The position numbers and the translations under genes are program-made. Positions 15,442 through 24,162 of a stretch of 57,263 nt of DNA are shown here, one piece after another. The stretch comes from WQUF01 sp031549525 (lineage in GTDB: Bacteria; Bacillota; Clostridia; Clostridiales; Clostridiaceae). The notes beneath the pieces were generated by a model. The model saw only the letters and a list, made by a program, of their open reading frames with translations, had not been told where the DNA came from and ran no database searches. How positions within the stretch are numbered: the stretch's first letter is position 1; each line of letters starts with the position of its first letter. The stretch is taken from positions 1 through 57,263 of the forward strand of contig JAVBPQ010000088.1 of assembly GCA_031549525.1 (NCBI GenBank). The letters are read 5' to 3'.

Positions 15442-16932
15442 TTATTTAGCCCAACCAAGAGCTCTTTTAACTGCTTCGTTCCATCCTTTTATAAGCTCTT
15501 TGCGTTTTTCATCATCCATATTAGGCTTAAATATTCTGTCAACACTTGCATTTTTAGTTATTTCTTCTTTATCTTTAAAATATCCTGTTGCAAGTCCAGC
15601 TAAATAAACTGCTCCAAGAGCTGTACTCTCTATAATAGATGGTCTTAATACATCAACATTTAATATATCTGCTTGGAATTGCATTAAGAAATTATTTGCA
15701 CAAGCTCCTCCATCAACTCTTATGAGTTTTAATTCAAGCCCTGCATCTTGTTCCATAGCCTTTATAACATCATTGCTTTGATAAGCTAAGGATTCAACTG
15801 TAGCTCTTATGAAGTGTTCTTTTTCAACTCCTCTTGTAAGACCTAAAATAGCTCCTCTTGCATATTGATCCCAATAAGGTGCTCCAAGACCTACAAAAGC
15901 AGGAACTACATATACTCCATTTGAATCTGAAACTTTATTTGCATAGACTTCAGTAAATGCTGCATTATCTATTATTCTAAGTCCATCACGAAGCCACTGT
16001 ATAGCAGCACCTGCAATAAACACACTTCCTTCTAATGCATATTCAATTTTTCCATCAATTCCCCAAGCTATTGTAGTTAAAAGACCGTTCTTTGATTCAA
16101 CAGCTTTTGTACCTGTATTCATCAAGATGAAGCATCCAGTACCATAAGTATTTTTAACCATTCCTTCATCAAAGCAGCATTGGCCAAATAATGCAGCCTG
16201 TTGGTCACCTGCAATACCAGCAATAGGAATTTCTCCTCCTAAAACTTCTGCATCAGAATTTCCATATATAAAGCTTGAAGGTTTAACTTCAGGTAACATG
16301 CATTTTGGAATATTTAATTCCTTTAATATCTCTTCGTCCCACTCTAATGTATGAATATTGAATAATAGAGTCCTTGATGCATTGGAATAATCTGTAACAT
16401 GAATCTTTCCTTTTGTTAAATTCCAAATTAACCATGTATCTATTGTTCCAAATAAAAGCTCTCCATTTTCAGCTTTTTCTCTAGCTCCTTCTACATTTTC
16501 TAGAATCCATCTAACTTTAGTCCCTGAAAAATAAGCATCTACAACCAAGCCAGTTTTTTCCTTGATCTTTTTATCAAAACCAGATGCTTTAAGAGTATCA
16601 CAGTATTCAGATGTCCTCCTACATTGCCAAACAATAGCATTGTAAACAGGTTTGCCAGTATTTTTATCCCATACAACAGTAGTCTCCCTTTGATTAGTAA
16701 TTCCAATTGCATTAATATCAGATGATTTTGCTCCAACTCTCGCCATAGCTTCAGCAGCAACACTTACTTGACTTGACCAAATTTCCATTGGGTTGTGTTC
16801 AACCCAGCTTGCTTTAGGAAAAATCTGAGTGAATTCTTTTTGAGCTACACTTATGATCTCACTCTTTTCATTGAAAAGAATACACCTTGAACTTGTAGTA
16901 CCTTGATCAAGAGCCATTAAATACTTTGACAT
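15442..16932 (-). CDS. glpK: Glycerol kinase
   Basis: This 496-residue FGGY-family kinase phosphorylates glycerol to sn-glycerol 3-phosphate. The N-terminal phosphate loop ALDQGTTSSRCILF, the substrate region NAIVWQCRRTSEYC, and GIAGDQQAALFGQ with DGGACANNFLMQFQADIL are all present and full length. GAGGAGGTTTTTTT precedes the ATG. It lies downstream of the G3P oxidation genes and glpP on the same strand, about 120 bases after glpP, with a weak terminator hairpin in the gap. No glycerol facilitator gene is in the window. Glycerol enters through this kinase and the product is oxidised by the glpA-like enzyme at 19301. Confidence 0.97.
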   Translation of the reverse strand: MSKYLMALDQGTTSSRCILFNEKSEIISVAQKEFTQIFPKASWVEHNPMEIWSSQVSVAAEAMARVGAKSSDINAIGITNQRETTVVWDKNTGKPVYNAIVWQCRRTSEYCDTLKASGFDKKIKEKTGLVVDAYFSGTKVRWILENVEGAREKAENGELLFGTIDTWLIWNLTKGKIHVTDYSNASRTLLFNIHTLEWDEEILKELNIPKCMLPEVKPSSFIYGNSDAEVLGGEIPIAGIAGDQQAALFGQCCFDEGMVKNTYGTGCFILMNTGTKAVESKNGLLTTIAWGIDGKIEYALEGSVFIAGAAIQWLRDGLRIIDNAAFTEVYANKVSDSNGVYVVPAFVGLGAPYWDQYARGAILGLTRGVEKEHFIRATVESLAYQSNDVIKAMEQDAGLELKLIRVDGGACANNFLMQFQADILNVDVLRPSIIESTALGAVYLAGLATGYFKDKEEITKNASVDRIFKPNMDDEKRKELIKGWNEAVKRALGWAK

Positions 16933-17016
16933 AAAAAAACCTCCTCTTATTTTTTAAATATGCTATTTTTTGTAAAAATCCTTAGACATCTATAACACTG
17001 CAGATTGCTGCTGTGT

Positions 17017-17040
17017 AAAAAAATTATGGATATACCATAA
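17017..17040 (-). terminator. Weak hairpin between glpP and glpK
   Basis: On the minus strand TTATGG-TATAT-CCATAA is followed by seven T residues. It is either a weak terminator after glpP or an attenuator in the glpK leader. The 6-bp stem is short. Confidence 0.5.
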
Positions 17041-17052
17041 ATTTTTCGAAAA

Positions 17053-17631
17053 TTAGAGAATGAGATCCCACACATCATGACAAGTGGTAGAGATAGACAT
17101 TGCACCTGAAGACAATGATTCAATCACATCTTCTTTGGTACTTATAAGTCCACCTGCAATAATAGGGCATTTAACTGAATTTTGCATATATTTTATTATC
17201 TTACTAGCAGGACCAGGCATCACTTCTACAGCATTTGGTGAACACTCCAATATGCTTTTTATACCAGTTTCTAGTGATTTTGAATCTATGGCAAATATTC
17301 TTAAAATCGATAACATTCCATTATTTGCAATATATTTTATATTTGAGTGTTTAATAGTTATTATTCCATTAGGATTTGCTACCTTTTTTAAATAAATAAT
17401 CCCAAACTGATCACTCTTTAATCCTTCAATCATATCGATATGAATAAAAAAAACTATATTATGTTGCCTTAACTTATTTGAAATATCCTCAATGGTAAGC
17501 AAATTACCATATAAGATAAAGACAATCTTAATATCCTTTTCTAAAATATATTTTAAATCTTCATCACATCTTATAGCTCCTATAATGGGATTATCCAGAA
17601 GGCAGTCATAAAATTCATTAAAGCTTTGCAC
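17053..17631 (-). CDS. glpP: Glycerol-3-phosphate-responsive antiterminator GlpP
   Basis: This protein of about 192 residues matches GlpP, a TIM-barrel-like RNA-binding regulator. Diagnostic segments are NPIIGAIR near the N-terminus, IVFFIHIDMIEGL, and the C-terminal ECSPNAVEVMPGPASKII with PIIAGGLISTKEDV. In B. subtilis GlpP bound to G3P prevents termination in the glpD leader and stabilises glp mRNA. I place the start at the GTG at 17631, with GAGGTG 6-8 bases before it; the longer TTG frame would contain that ribosome site. Its likely target here is the leader hairpin at 20845-20888 upstream of the G3P oxidation genes. Confidence 0.92.
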   Translation of the reverse strand: MQSFNEFYDCLLDNPIIGAIRCDEDLKYILEKDIKIVFILYGNLLTIEDISNKLRQHNIVFFIHIDMIEGLKSDQFGIIYLKKVANPNGIITIKHSNIKYIANNGMLSILRIFAIDSKSLETGIKSILECSPNAVEVMPGPASKIIKYMQNSVKCPIIAGGLISTKEDVIESLSSGAMSISTTCHDVWDLIL

Positions 17632-17675
17632 TTTTAACACCTCATTTTTAATGAGCAATGTCTTTTATAATAAGT

Positions 17676-18020
17676 TTACACCACTTCTTTTGTTGCTACA
17701 ATATCTATTCCTGTTTGAGCAATATTTTTTACGACAACATCACCAATTTTAACTGGAATATCTATAATAATCGATTTTAACTCCCTTGCACATGACATAA
17801 GCTTATCCTTTGGTATATAAGTCTTAGATTTAACTGAAACAACTTTTCCACTTCTAGTTTTAACAATAGATGTAAACATCCTCTCAGGAGCAGTTATTTC
17901 TTTAATAGCATATTTTTTTCCAATATTGCAGTCATTCCCAGCGACTTTTATCTCATCATTTAAGACTTCTACACTTAACTGGCACCCAACAGGACATCCA
18001 ATGCATATAAAACTTTTCAA
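17676..18020 (-). CDS. DUF1667 cysteine-motif protein of the glycerol oxidation operon
   Basis: This 114-residue protein has an N-terminal CIGCPVGC motif (Cys 5, 8 and 12) plus Cys 31, suggesting an Fe-S or metal site, and a beta-rich C-terminal half. It fits DUF1667, which in Firmicutes is regularly encoded beside an FAD-dependent oxidoreductase and a GlpA-like G3P dehydrogenase, as here. It is presumed to be the electron-transfer third subunit of that G3P-oxidising complex. Its gene starts 20 bases after the oxidoreductase stop and precedes glpP by about 45 bases. The role is inferred from conserved gene order. Confidence 0.85.
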   Translation of the reverse strand: MKSFICIGCPVGCQLSVEVLNDEIKVAGNDCNIGKKYAIKEITAPERMFTSIVKTRSGKVVSVKSKTYIPKDKLMSCARELKSIIIDIPVKIGDVVVKNIAQTGIDIVATKEVV

Positions 18021-18040
18021 AATATACCCCTCCTCTTAGA

Positions 18041-19288
18041 TTATTTTTCTTCTATCTTTATGCATATATCTTTTAAATTCTCCATCTTATGTTTAAAAGT
18101 TATACTCTCCATCTCACCTGGCGTAATTATCCTTTTTTTCTTTTTATATACCTCTTCTTCACCTATATAGGCACATATATAAGAATTTTCACATACTTCA
18201 TTTGATCTAAAATAAATATCAATTGTATCATCTTTTATAGTGCTTATATCTATAAAATTAGGAATCGTATATCTTACTCCAGATCCTGGAAATACCTTTA
18301 TAATCTGTCCTTTATCTAAATTTCCCTTTATATATCTAACGGCACTCTCAGAAGCTCTATAGGCTTCTTTTGTTACATTATCCACAAGGTCATGTACATG
18401 AAGAACATTTCCACAAGAAAATACTCCTTCAACATTAGTGCTAAGATTATTATCTACAATTGCTCCTCCTGTTATTCTTGATAATTCTATACCTAATTTT
18501 TTAGATAATTCATTTTCTGGAATAAGACCTACCGATAAAAGAAGGGTATCACATTCTATTACTTTAGCTGTATCTTTTTTAGGAATTCTATTTTCATCGA
18601 CTTCACTTATCTCAACAGCACAAAGTCTTTCCTTTCCAATTATCCTAGTGACTGTATGGTTATATTTTAACGGAATATCATAATCATGTAAACATTGAGC
18701 AATATTTCGCTTTAAACCGCTTGAATATGGCAATAATTCCAAAACACATAGGACTTCTGCACCTTCTAAAACCATCCTCCGTGCCATTATAAGCCCTATG
18801 TCTCCAGAACCTAAAATCACTACTTTTTTACCTGGCATAAGACCTTTCATATTTATATATTCTTGTGCTGCTCCTGCTGTAAATATCCCAGATGGTCTAG
18901 AGCCTGGTATATTTATAGATCCTCTCGGTCTCTCACGGCATCCCATTGCTAAAATTATAGACTTAGCACATATCTCAATTATCCCTTCTTCAGTCAAAGC
19001 TGATGCTATTTTATCCTTTGTAATATCGATTACCATAGAATTTAATAAAATTTCTATATTTAAATCTTTAACCTTGCTAGTAAAACGATGAGCATATTCA
19101 GGTCCTGTCAATTCTTCTTTAAAAATATGGAGCCCAAAACCATTATGTATACATTGATTTAGTATTCCTCCTAATTCCTTATTTCTTTCTACTATAAGGA
19201 TATTATCAATGCCTGCTTCTTTTGCATAAATAGCTGCAGCAAGTCCTGCAGGTCCTCCACCTATAATAAGTAAATCTACATATCTCAC
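18041..19288 (-). CDS. FAD-dependent oxidoreductase of the G3P dehydrogenase complex
   Basis: This 415-residue two-dinucleotide-fold flavoprotein has an N-terminal FAD motif (LLIIGGGPAGLAAAIYA), a central NAD(P) motif (KVVILGSGDIGLIMARR, about residues 154-170) and a C-terminal FAD-closing stretch (VEGVFSCGNVLHVHDLVD). It is homologous to the small FAD subunits of amino-acid and sarcosine dehydrogenases. In clostridial glycerol operons it partners the GlpA-like protein and the DUF1667 protein, probably moving electrons from G3P to NAD or a quinone-independent acceptor. It follows the glpA-like gene by 12 bases. The start has a modest ribosome site (GGGGG region). Confidence 0.87.
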   Translation of the reverse strand: MRYVDLLIIGGGPAGLAAAIYAKEAGIDNILIVERNKELGGILNQCIHNGFGLHIFKEELTGPEYAHRFTSKVKDLNIEILLNSMVIDITKDKIASALTEEGIIEICAKSIILAMGCRERPRGSINIPGSRPSGIFTAGAAQEYINMKGLMPGKKVVILGSGDIGLIMARRMVLEGAEVLCVLELLPYSSGLKRNIAQCLHDYDIPLKYNHTVTRIIGKERLCAVEISEVDENRIPKKDTAKVIECDTLLLSVGLIPENELSKKLGIELSRITGGAIVDNNLSTNVEGVFSCGNVLHVHDLVDNVTKEAYRASESAVRYIKGNLDKGQIIKVFPGSGVRYTIPNFIDISTIKDDTIDIYFRSNEVCENSYICAYIGEEEVYKKKKRIITPGEMESITFKHKMENLKDICIKIEEK

Positions 19289-19300
19289 AAATCCACCCCC

Positions 19301-20737
19301 TTATAGGTTATCCTTCGGAAAACCCATTATAAGCTTTGATTCTCTTCCGAATTTTGTTATTTCAAGAGGAGATAAATTTAATTCCCTGCACATTATCTCC
19401 ATGACCCTTGATGTACAAAATCCTCCTTGACATCTTCCCATACCTGCTCTAGTTCTTCGCTTTATCCCATCTAAAGTTTTCGCACCTAAAGGTCTCCTTA
19501 TAGCATCTACTATTTCTCCTTCTGTTATGGTTTCGCATCTGCATACTATATGACCATAAGCTTTATTTGCCTTAATTAGCTCATTTTTATCTTCAAGATT
19601 AAGCTCTTTGAAGATTTTAATAGGATTTCTATAAGGATTAAAATTAGCATTTTCCTTTGGAGATAAAATATCCAATATTATATCTGAAATATATTTTGCT
19701 ATGCTAGGTGCACTGCTAAGACCAGGAGAATTTATTCCTACTGCATTTATAAAATTTTCACCTTCTACCTTTTCGACTACAAAATCCTCTTCATTTTTAA
19801 TATTTGCCCTTAGACCTGAAAATGAAGTTATAATATTTGATAGTGGCAAGTCTTGAACACTTCTTGATGCAGTATTCATTACTTTTTCTAATATCTCTCT
19901 ATTTGTATCAAAATCAATTTTATCAATTATATCTTCAGAACTTGGACCTATCAATAGACCATCATGAACTGTAGGAGTTACAAGCACCCCTTTACCCATA
20001 CTTGAAGGCAACTGAAATAAGGTTTTAGATACATATGGTATTTCAAACTTATCTGTTAAAAGATACTCGCCTCTTCTTGGCACAATGGTGTATTTCTTTT
20101 TTGATATGAAGCTACTTATTTCATCACTAAAAAGCCCAGCAGCATTCACAACTACTTTAGCACTCACTTCTCCTTTTTCAGTATTCAATATATAGTGATC
20201 TTCTTTTTTAAAAATGTTATGTACCTTACAATTAAACCAAAATTTTACTCCATTTATATAAGCATTTTCAGCGAAAGCTAAAGTTGCTTCATAAGGGGAA
20301 ATAATTCCAGAAGTTGGAGCATAAAGCGCTTTATAAACGTTATCACTTACATTAGGTTCTATATTTTTAACCTCAGATTTATCTAGTATAGATATAGAAG
20401 GCACTTTGTTTTTTATACCCTGATCATACAATTTTTCAAGTTTTTTAACATCTTCTTTTGAAAAACATAAAACTAAGGCACCATTTCGTTTAAATGGTAT
20501 ATTTAACTCTTTTGAAAGCTTACTATACATTTCATTTCCCATCACATTAAAGCGTGCTTTTAAAGTACCTGGCTCTGCATCATATCCTGCATGAACTATT
20601 CCGCTATTTGCTTTTGAAGTTCCTTGGGATGCTTCCTCTTCTGCCTCAAGAACTAAAGCATTTAAGCAAAACTTACTCAAATATTGTGCAATTGAAGCTC
20701 CTATAATTCCAGAACCTATAATTACAACATCAAACAT
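19301..20737 (-). CDS. glpA: Anaerobic glycerol-3-phosphate dehydrogenase, GlpA-like with [2Fe-2S] domain
   Basis: This 478-residue protein has an N-terminal DAO-type FAD domain (VVIIGSGIIGASIAQYL, then GTSKANSGIVHAGYD) and a C-terminal BFD-like [2Fe-2S] domain (CRCETITEGEIVDAI about 413-427, and GMGRCQGGFC about 449-458). It oxidises sn-glycerol 3-phosphate to dihydroxyacetone phosphate. It is first in the operon, followed closely by the FAD oxidoreductase, DUF1667, glpP and glpK. AAGGAGG precedes the ATG by a short gap. The operon leader (20738-20955) holds a promoter and a terminator hairpin likely read through under GlpP control. Other DAO-family dehydrogenases are possible, but the context with glpK and glpP decides it. 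Confidence 0.88.
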   Translation of the reverse strand: MFDVVIIGSGIIGASIAQYLSKFCLNALVLEAEEEASQGTSKANSGIVHAGYDAEPGTLKARFNVMGNEMYSKLSKELNIPFKRNGALVLCFSKEDVKKLEKLYDQGIKNKVPSISILDKSEVKNIEPNVSDNVYKALYAPTSGIISPYEATLAFAENAYINGVKFWFNCKVHNIFKKEDHYILNTEKGEVSAKVVVNAAGLFSDEISSFISKKKYTIVPRRGEYLLTDKFEIPYVSKTLFQLPSSMGKGVLVTPTVHDGLLIGPSSEDIIDKIDFDTNREILEKVMNTASRSVQDLPLSNIITSFSGLRANIKNEEDFVVEKVEGENFINAVGINSPGLSSAPSIAKYISDIILDILSPKENANFNPYRNPIKIFKELNLEDKNELIKANKAYGHIVCRCETITEGEIVDAIRRPLGAKTLDGIKRRTRAGMGRCQGGFCTSRVMEIMCRELNLSPLEITKFGRESKLIMGFPKDNL

Positions 20738-20844
20738 GTCTACCTCCTTCTTTCTTTAGTCATTTATTTTCAAATTTTCTTAAAAACTTTTTACATATTT
20801 TTGGTTATATTCTTGTGAATTATTCGTTATCACGCAATAAAAAT

Positions 20845-20888
20845 AAAAAATCGCCAAAAATAAAACTACAAAGTTCTATCATTGGCGA
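20845..20888 (-). promoter_or_regulatory. Leader terminator/antiterminator of the glp operon (candidate GlpP target)
   Basis: On the minus strand TCGCCAA (20888-20882) pairs with TTGGCGA (20857-20851) across a 24-base loop and is followed by TTTTTT. It lies between a strong promoter (20927-20955) and glpA (start 20737), so it sits in the operon's 5' leader, like the B. subtilis glpD terminator that GlpP overrides. It could also end moeA transcription. Confidence 0.65.
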
Positions 20889-20926
20889 CTCAAAACTCAG
20901 CCATTTACAATTAAATTATTGTTTTA

Positions 20927-20955
20927 ATTATATCATCTTAAAATTCTAAAATCAA
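20927..20955 (-). promoter_or_regulatory. Sigma-A promoter of the glp operon
   Basis: On the minus strand TTGATT (20955-20950), a 17-base spacer and a perfect TATAAT (20932-20927) lie 17 bases beyond the moeA stop codon. Transcription would start near 20920, giving a leader of about 180 bases before glpA. Confidence 0.8.
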
Positions 20956-20971
20956 TAAAAAAGTCTACATT

Positions 20972-22879
20972 TTAGTCTATAGAAATTATCTTTCCAAGCT
21001 CTGAGAAATCGTATCCACCTAAGTCTTTTAGTTTACTTTTAAATTCTTCCCCTGTTATAACTTCATAAAACTGCTTAAATAAGTTAAATTCTAAATATTT
21101 TTTTGGTAATATTATATCATATTCTTCATCATCAATCTTTATGAAATTTAAATCCATCATCTTTGCTGCAGAATACACAGCAATTCCACAATCAGCATCT
21201 CCATTTTTTATGGCTTCTGCTACTAAAAGATGTGTAAATTCTTCTCTATCATATCCGTTTATATCTTCTTTATTTATAGAATATTTTTTTAATAAATAAT
21301 CAAATAAAATCCTCGTGCCAGAGCCTTTTTGTCTATTTACAAATCTTAATTTTAAGTTTTTAATATCTTCTATTGAATTTATTTTAAAATCACAATCTTT
21401 TTTTGTAAGTATTCCTTGAACTCTTTTTACAAATTTCACTATTACCATATCTTCATAGTTTAAGTATCTTTTTATATAGCTTGTATTATACTCTCCTGTA
21501 TTTTCATCTAAAAGATGAGATGTTGCCATATGGCATTCATTATTCCTTAGAGCTAAAATCCCTCCCATGCTTCCTACATGAGCAGAGGATAAGCTAAATC
21601 TTGAATCTTTATCTCGCATTAAATCTCCTGCAATATCTAATATAGGATCGTGACTTCCGATTAAAATTAAGGTATTTTTTATTTCATTTAGTGGTTTTAA
21701 CATTTTAATCGAAACATTTTCACCTTTTTCATATCCCTCTAAGTTTTGCGGAACTTCAAGAACACCATGGCAATCTATTAAAGACATTATGGAACCTGCC
21801 CCTCTTTGAATTGGAGTTGCTATTATATTGTTTTCCACTATGCCAAGTTTTACCCTCACAAATTCAAGATATTTAAGTGAGGATACCACCCTTTTAGATA
21901 GTTTAGCTTCTATTTTTTCCTCTTCTTCTTTTATAATGCCTTGGATTTCAAATATCAAAGGTTTTAAAATATATTCTGTTACAAAAAATGAGGACACTGG
22001 ATATCCAGGTACTCCAACTGTTATTTTGCCATCTATTTCTCCTAAAATAACGGGTTTCCCTGGTTTAATAGCAATTCCATGAACATATACCTTCCCCAAC
22101 TCTGAAATTGCATCTGCTGTATAGTCTTCCCTTCCTGCAGAAGAGCCTGCATTTATTATTACTATATCGCATTCTTTAGTAGCCTTTGTGAGAACTTCTT
22201 TTATTTTATCAAAATCATCTATTACTATATCATAGCATATAGGAATACCTCCCCAAGATTTCACCTGAGCTGACATCATCTTAGAATTAAATTCTACTAT
22301 ATCCCCCTTTTTTAAGTTATCATTTAACTCTACAATCTCGCTTCCTGTGGGTATTATGCCTACTACAGGCGATTTATACACCTTTATTTTTTTTATTCCT
22401 CCTGCAATTATACCCCCTATATCTTGAGGGGTTATCCTATGTCTTTTAGGAATTATCAACGATCCTTCTACGATATCTTCTCCTATTGACCTTATATTTT
22501 GCCACACAGTTGCACCATTATATATTTTAACCTCATCTTCAGTTTCTCTTATTAAATCTTCTACCATGATGACGCAATCAAAATTTTGCGGTATGGGATC
22601 CCCAGTATCAACTTCTATGTAATCTATCAATCTTTTAAGCTTTATATGATTTTTTTCTGATGCTCCATAGGTTTTCTCTGCAACAGTAGCTATTCCATCC
22701 ATGGCAGAGGAATTATAAAATGGATTTGAGATCTTAGCAAATACCCCTTCAAAGCTTATTTTATCTAAAGAATCTTTCACATCTATCTCTTCATAGCAAG
22801 GAGTTATTTTTAAATTTTCCCTGTAAAGGTTAAGAGCATCTTCTAAACTAAAATTAGATAAATAAATATTTTTGCGCAT
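20972..22879 (-). CDS. moeA: Molybdopterin molybdenumtransferase MoeA fused to a periplasmic-binding-like domain
   Basis: This 635-residue protein has two parts. Residues 1-395 are MoeA (SSAMDGIATVA, then NAGSSAGREDYTADAI, HGIAIKPGKPVILGEIDGK and GVPGYPVSSFFV), which inserts molybdate or tungstate into adenylylated molybdopterin. Residues 405-630 form a substrate-binding-protein-like domain (LIGSHDPILDIAGDLM, VGSMGGILALRN, RFVNRQKGSGTRILFDYLL), probably sensing the oxyanion or a related ligand. The fusion is a recognised clostridial and archaeal form. A second MoeA gene lies upstream on the same strand, 68 bases away and separated by a perfect hairpin. TCAGGAGGAAAAT precedes the ATG. Confidence 0.92.
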   Translation of the reverse strand: MRKNIYLSNFSLEDALNLYRENLKITPCYEEIDVKDSLDKISFEGVFAKISNPFYNSSAMDGIATVAEKTYGASEKNHIKLKRLIDYIEVDTGDPIPQNFDCVIMVEDLIRETEDEVKIYNGATVWQNIRSIGEDIVEGSLIIPKRHRITPQDIGGIIAGGIKKIKVYKSPVVGIIPTGSEIVELNDNLKKGDIVEFNSKMMSAQVKSWGGIPICYDIVIDDFDKIKEVLTKATKECDIVIINAGSSAGREDYTADAISELGKVYVHGIAIKPGKPVILGEIDGKITVGVPGYPVSSFFVTEYILKPLIFEIQGIIKEEEEKIEAKLSKRVVSSLKYLEFVRVKLGIVENNIIATPIQRGAGSIMSLIDCHGVLEVPQNLEGYEKGENVSIKMLKPLNEIKNTLILIGSHDPILDIAGDLMRDKDSRFSLSSAHVGSMGGILALRNNECHMATSHLLDENTGEYNTSYIKRYLNYEDMVIVKFVKRVQGILTKKDCDFKINSIEDIKNLKLRFVNRQKGSGTRILFDYLLKKYSINKEDINGYDREEFTHLLVAEAIKNGDADCGIAVYSAAKMMDLNFIKIDDEEYDIILPKKYLEFNLFKQFYEVITGEEFKSKLKDLGGYDFSELGKIISID

Positions 22880-22903
22880 ATTTTCCTCCTGAATTTAATA
22901 AAG

Positions 22904-22938
22904 TTTAGCAGTTTTTCTTATTAAGAAAAACTGCTAAA
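22904..22938 (-). terminator. Perfect 17-bp hairpin between the two moeA genes
   Basis: TTTAGCAGTTTTTCTTA (22904-22920) and its exact complement (22922-22938) flank a single base. The following sequence on the minus strand is CTTTATTAAA, not a clean T-tract, so it may act as an attenuator or mRNA-stabilising hairpin rather than a full terminator. Confidence 0.6.
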
Positions 22939-22947
22939 ACTAAAATG

Positions 22948-24162
22948 TTATATCTTCATTACTTTTACACTTTCACCCTTATGAATGCCCTCTAGATTTT
23001 TGCTTATAGATATATAACCATGAGCCTTTGACATACATGAGATTACATTTGATTTTGCCATTATAGGTTCAGCATAGGTTTTACCATCTTGATAAAAAAG
23101 TTTCACAGGAATAAACTCTTCTCTTCCTTTAGCTTTATGATAATTAATTGTAAATTCTGCAGGAATGTAATATATATCCTCTGTACTTCCATTATTAAAA
23201 TGGATAAACTTTTCTACAATAGATTTATAAATGAACGTAACAGCAAGTGGATTTCCAGGAAGCCCAAATATAGCTTTATCTTGTACAGTAGCTATGATAG
23301 TTGGTTTTCCTGGCTTCACAGCTATTCCATGGCATAAGATATTTACTCCTTTCATAGATGCAATAGCTCTTATTGTAAAATCTTTCTCTCCTAAAGAACT
23401 CCCACCAGATATAAGCACGATATCGCACTCATACACAGCAGTTTCCAAGGTCTTTCTTAAGTTCATAAAGCTATCCTTTACTATACCATAAAATGAAACA
23501 TCACATCTTGCCTTTTTTAATAAAGCACGAAGAAGATGAGAGTTTATATCTCTTATTTCACCTAAAGAAGGCGTTTGACTATGTTCAACTATTTCATCAC
23601 CTGTTGAAATAATACCCACTTTTATCTTCTCATAAACTTTAATCGAGGTTATTCCAACAGAAGCAAGTACAGCAATGTCATATGGAGTTAAGACCCTATC
23701 CTTATAAAACAATGTTTCTTCTTCTTCAATGTCTTCCCCAACTGAAATCACATTGGTAAGAGGAGAAATTGACTCATAAATTATAATCTCATTATCTTGA
23801 ACAGCATCAGTATTTTCAATCATGACAACAGAATCTGCACCTTCTGAAATCATGCCTCCTGTAGGAACATAACTGCATTGGTTTTCCCATATTCTCTTTT
23901 TTGGTGCAAAACCCATATGCACTTCTTCAACTTTATTTAAAATTACAGGCATGCTTTCTGACGCTCCCTTTACATCACTTGATTTAACCGCATATCCATC
24001 TACACAAGATCTTTTAAAATGGGGTACATTACAAGGAGATACCACATCTTCTGCAAGCTTTCTTCCTTCAGCCTCTTCAATACTAACCTCACAAGTCTCA
24101 AGCTGGAATCTATGGTTTCTAAGGCTTTCCACAGCGTATTCCACATCAATAACCTTAAGCAT
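22948..24162 (-). CDS. moeA: Molybdopterin molybdenumtransferase MoeA
   Basis: This is a stand-alone MoeA of about 404 residues, with RSCVDGYAVKSSDV near residue 55, SGGSSLGEKDFT, HGIAVKPGKPTIIA and FGLPGNPLAVTFIY in the catalytic core, and a C-terminal domain IV. It incorporates the oxyanion into molybdopterin, here probably tungstate given the adjacent tupABC. I chose the ATG at 24162 because GAAGGTG lies 7 bases upstream; it overlaps the end of tupC by 8 bases, so the two are translationally coupled. The duplicated moeA may reflect specialisation for molybdate and tungstate, but that is inference. Confidence 0.92.
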   Translation of the reverse strand: MLKVIDVEYAVESLRNHRFQLETCEVSIEEAEGRKLAEDVVSPCNVPHFKRSCVDGYAVKSSDVKGASESMPVILNKVEEVHMGFAPKKRIWENQCSYVPTGGMISEGADSVVMIENTDAVQDNEIIIYESISPLTNVISVGEDIEEEETLFYKDRVLTPYDIAVLASVGITSIKVYEKIKVGIISTGDEIVEHSQTPSLGEIRDINSHLLRALLKKARCDVSFYGIVKDSFMNLRKTLETAVYECDIVLISGGSSLGEKDFTIRAIASMKGVNILCHGIAVKPGKPTIIATVQDKAIFGLPGNPLAVTFIYKSIVEKFIHFNNGSTEDIYYIPAEFTINYHKAKGREEFIPVKLFYQDGKTYAEPIMAKSNVISCMSKAHGYISISKNLEGIHKGESVKVMKI

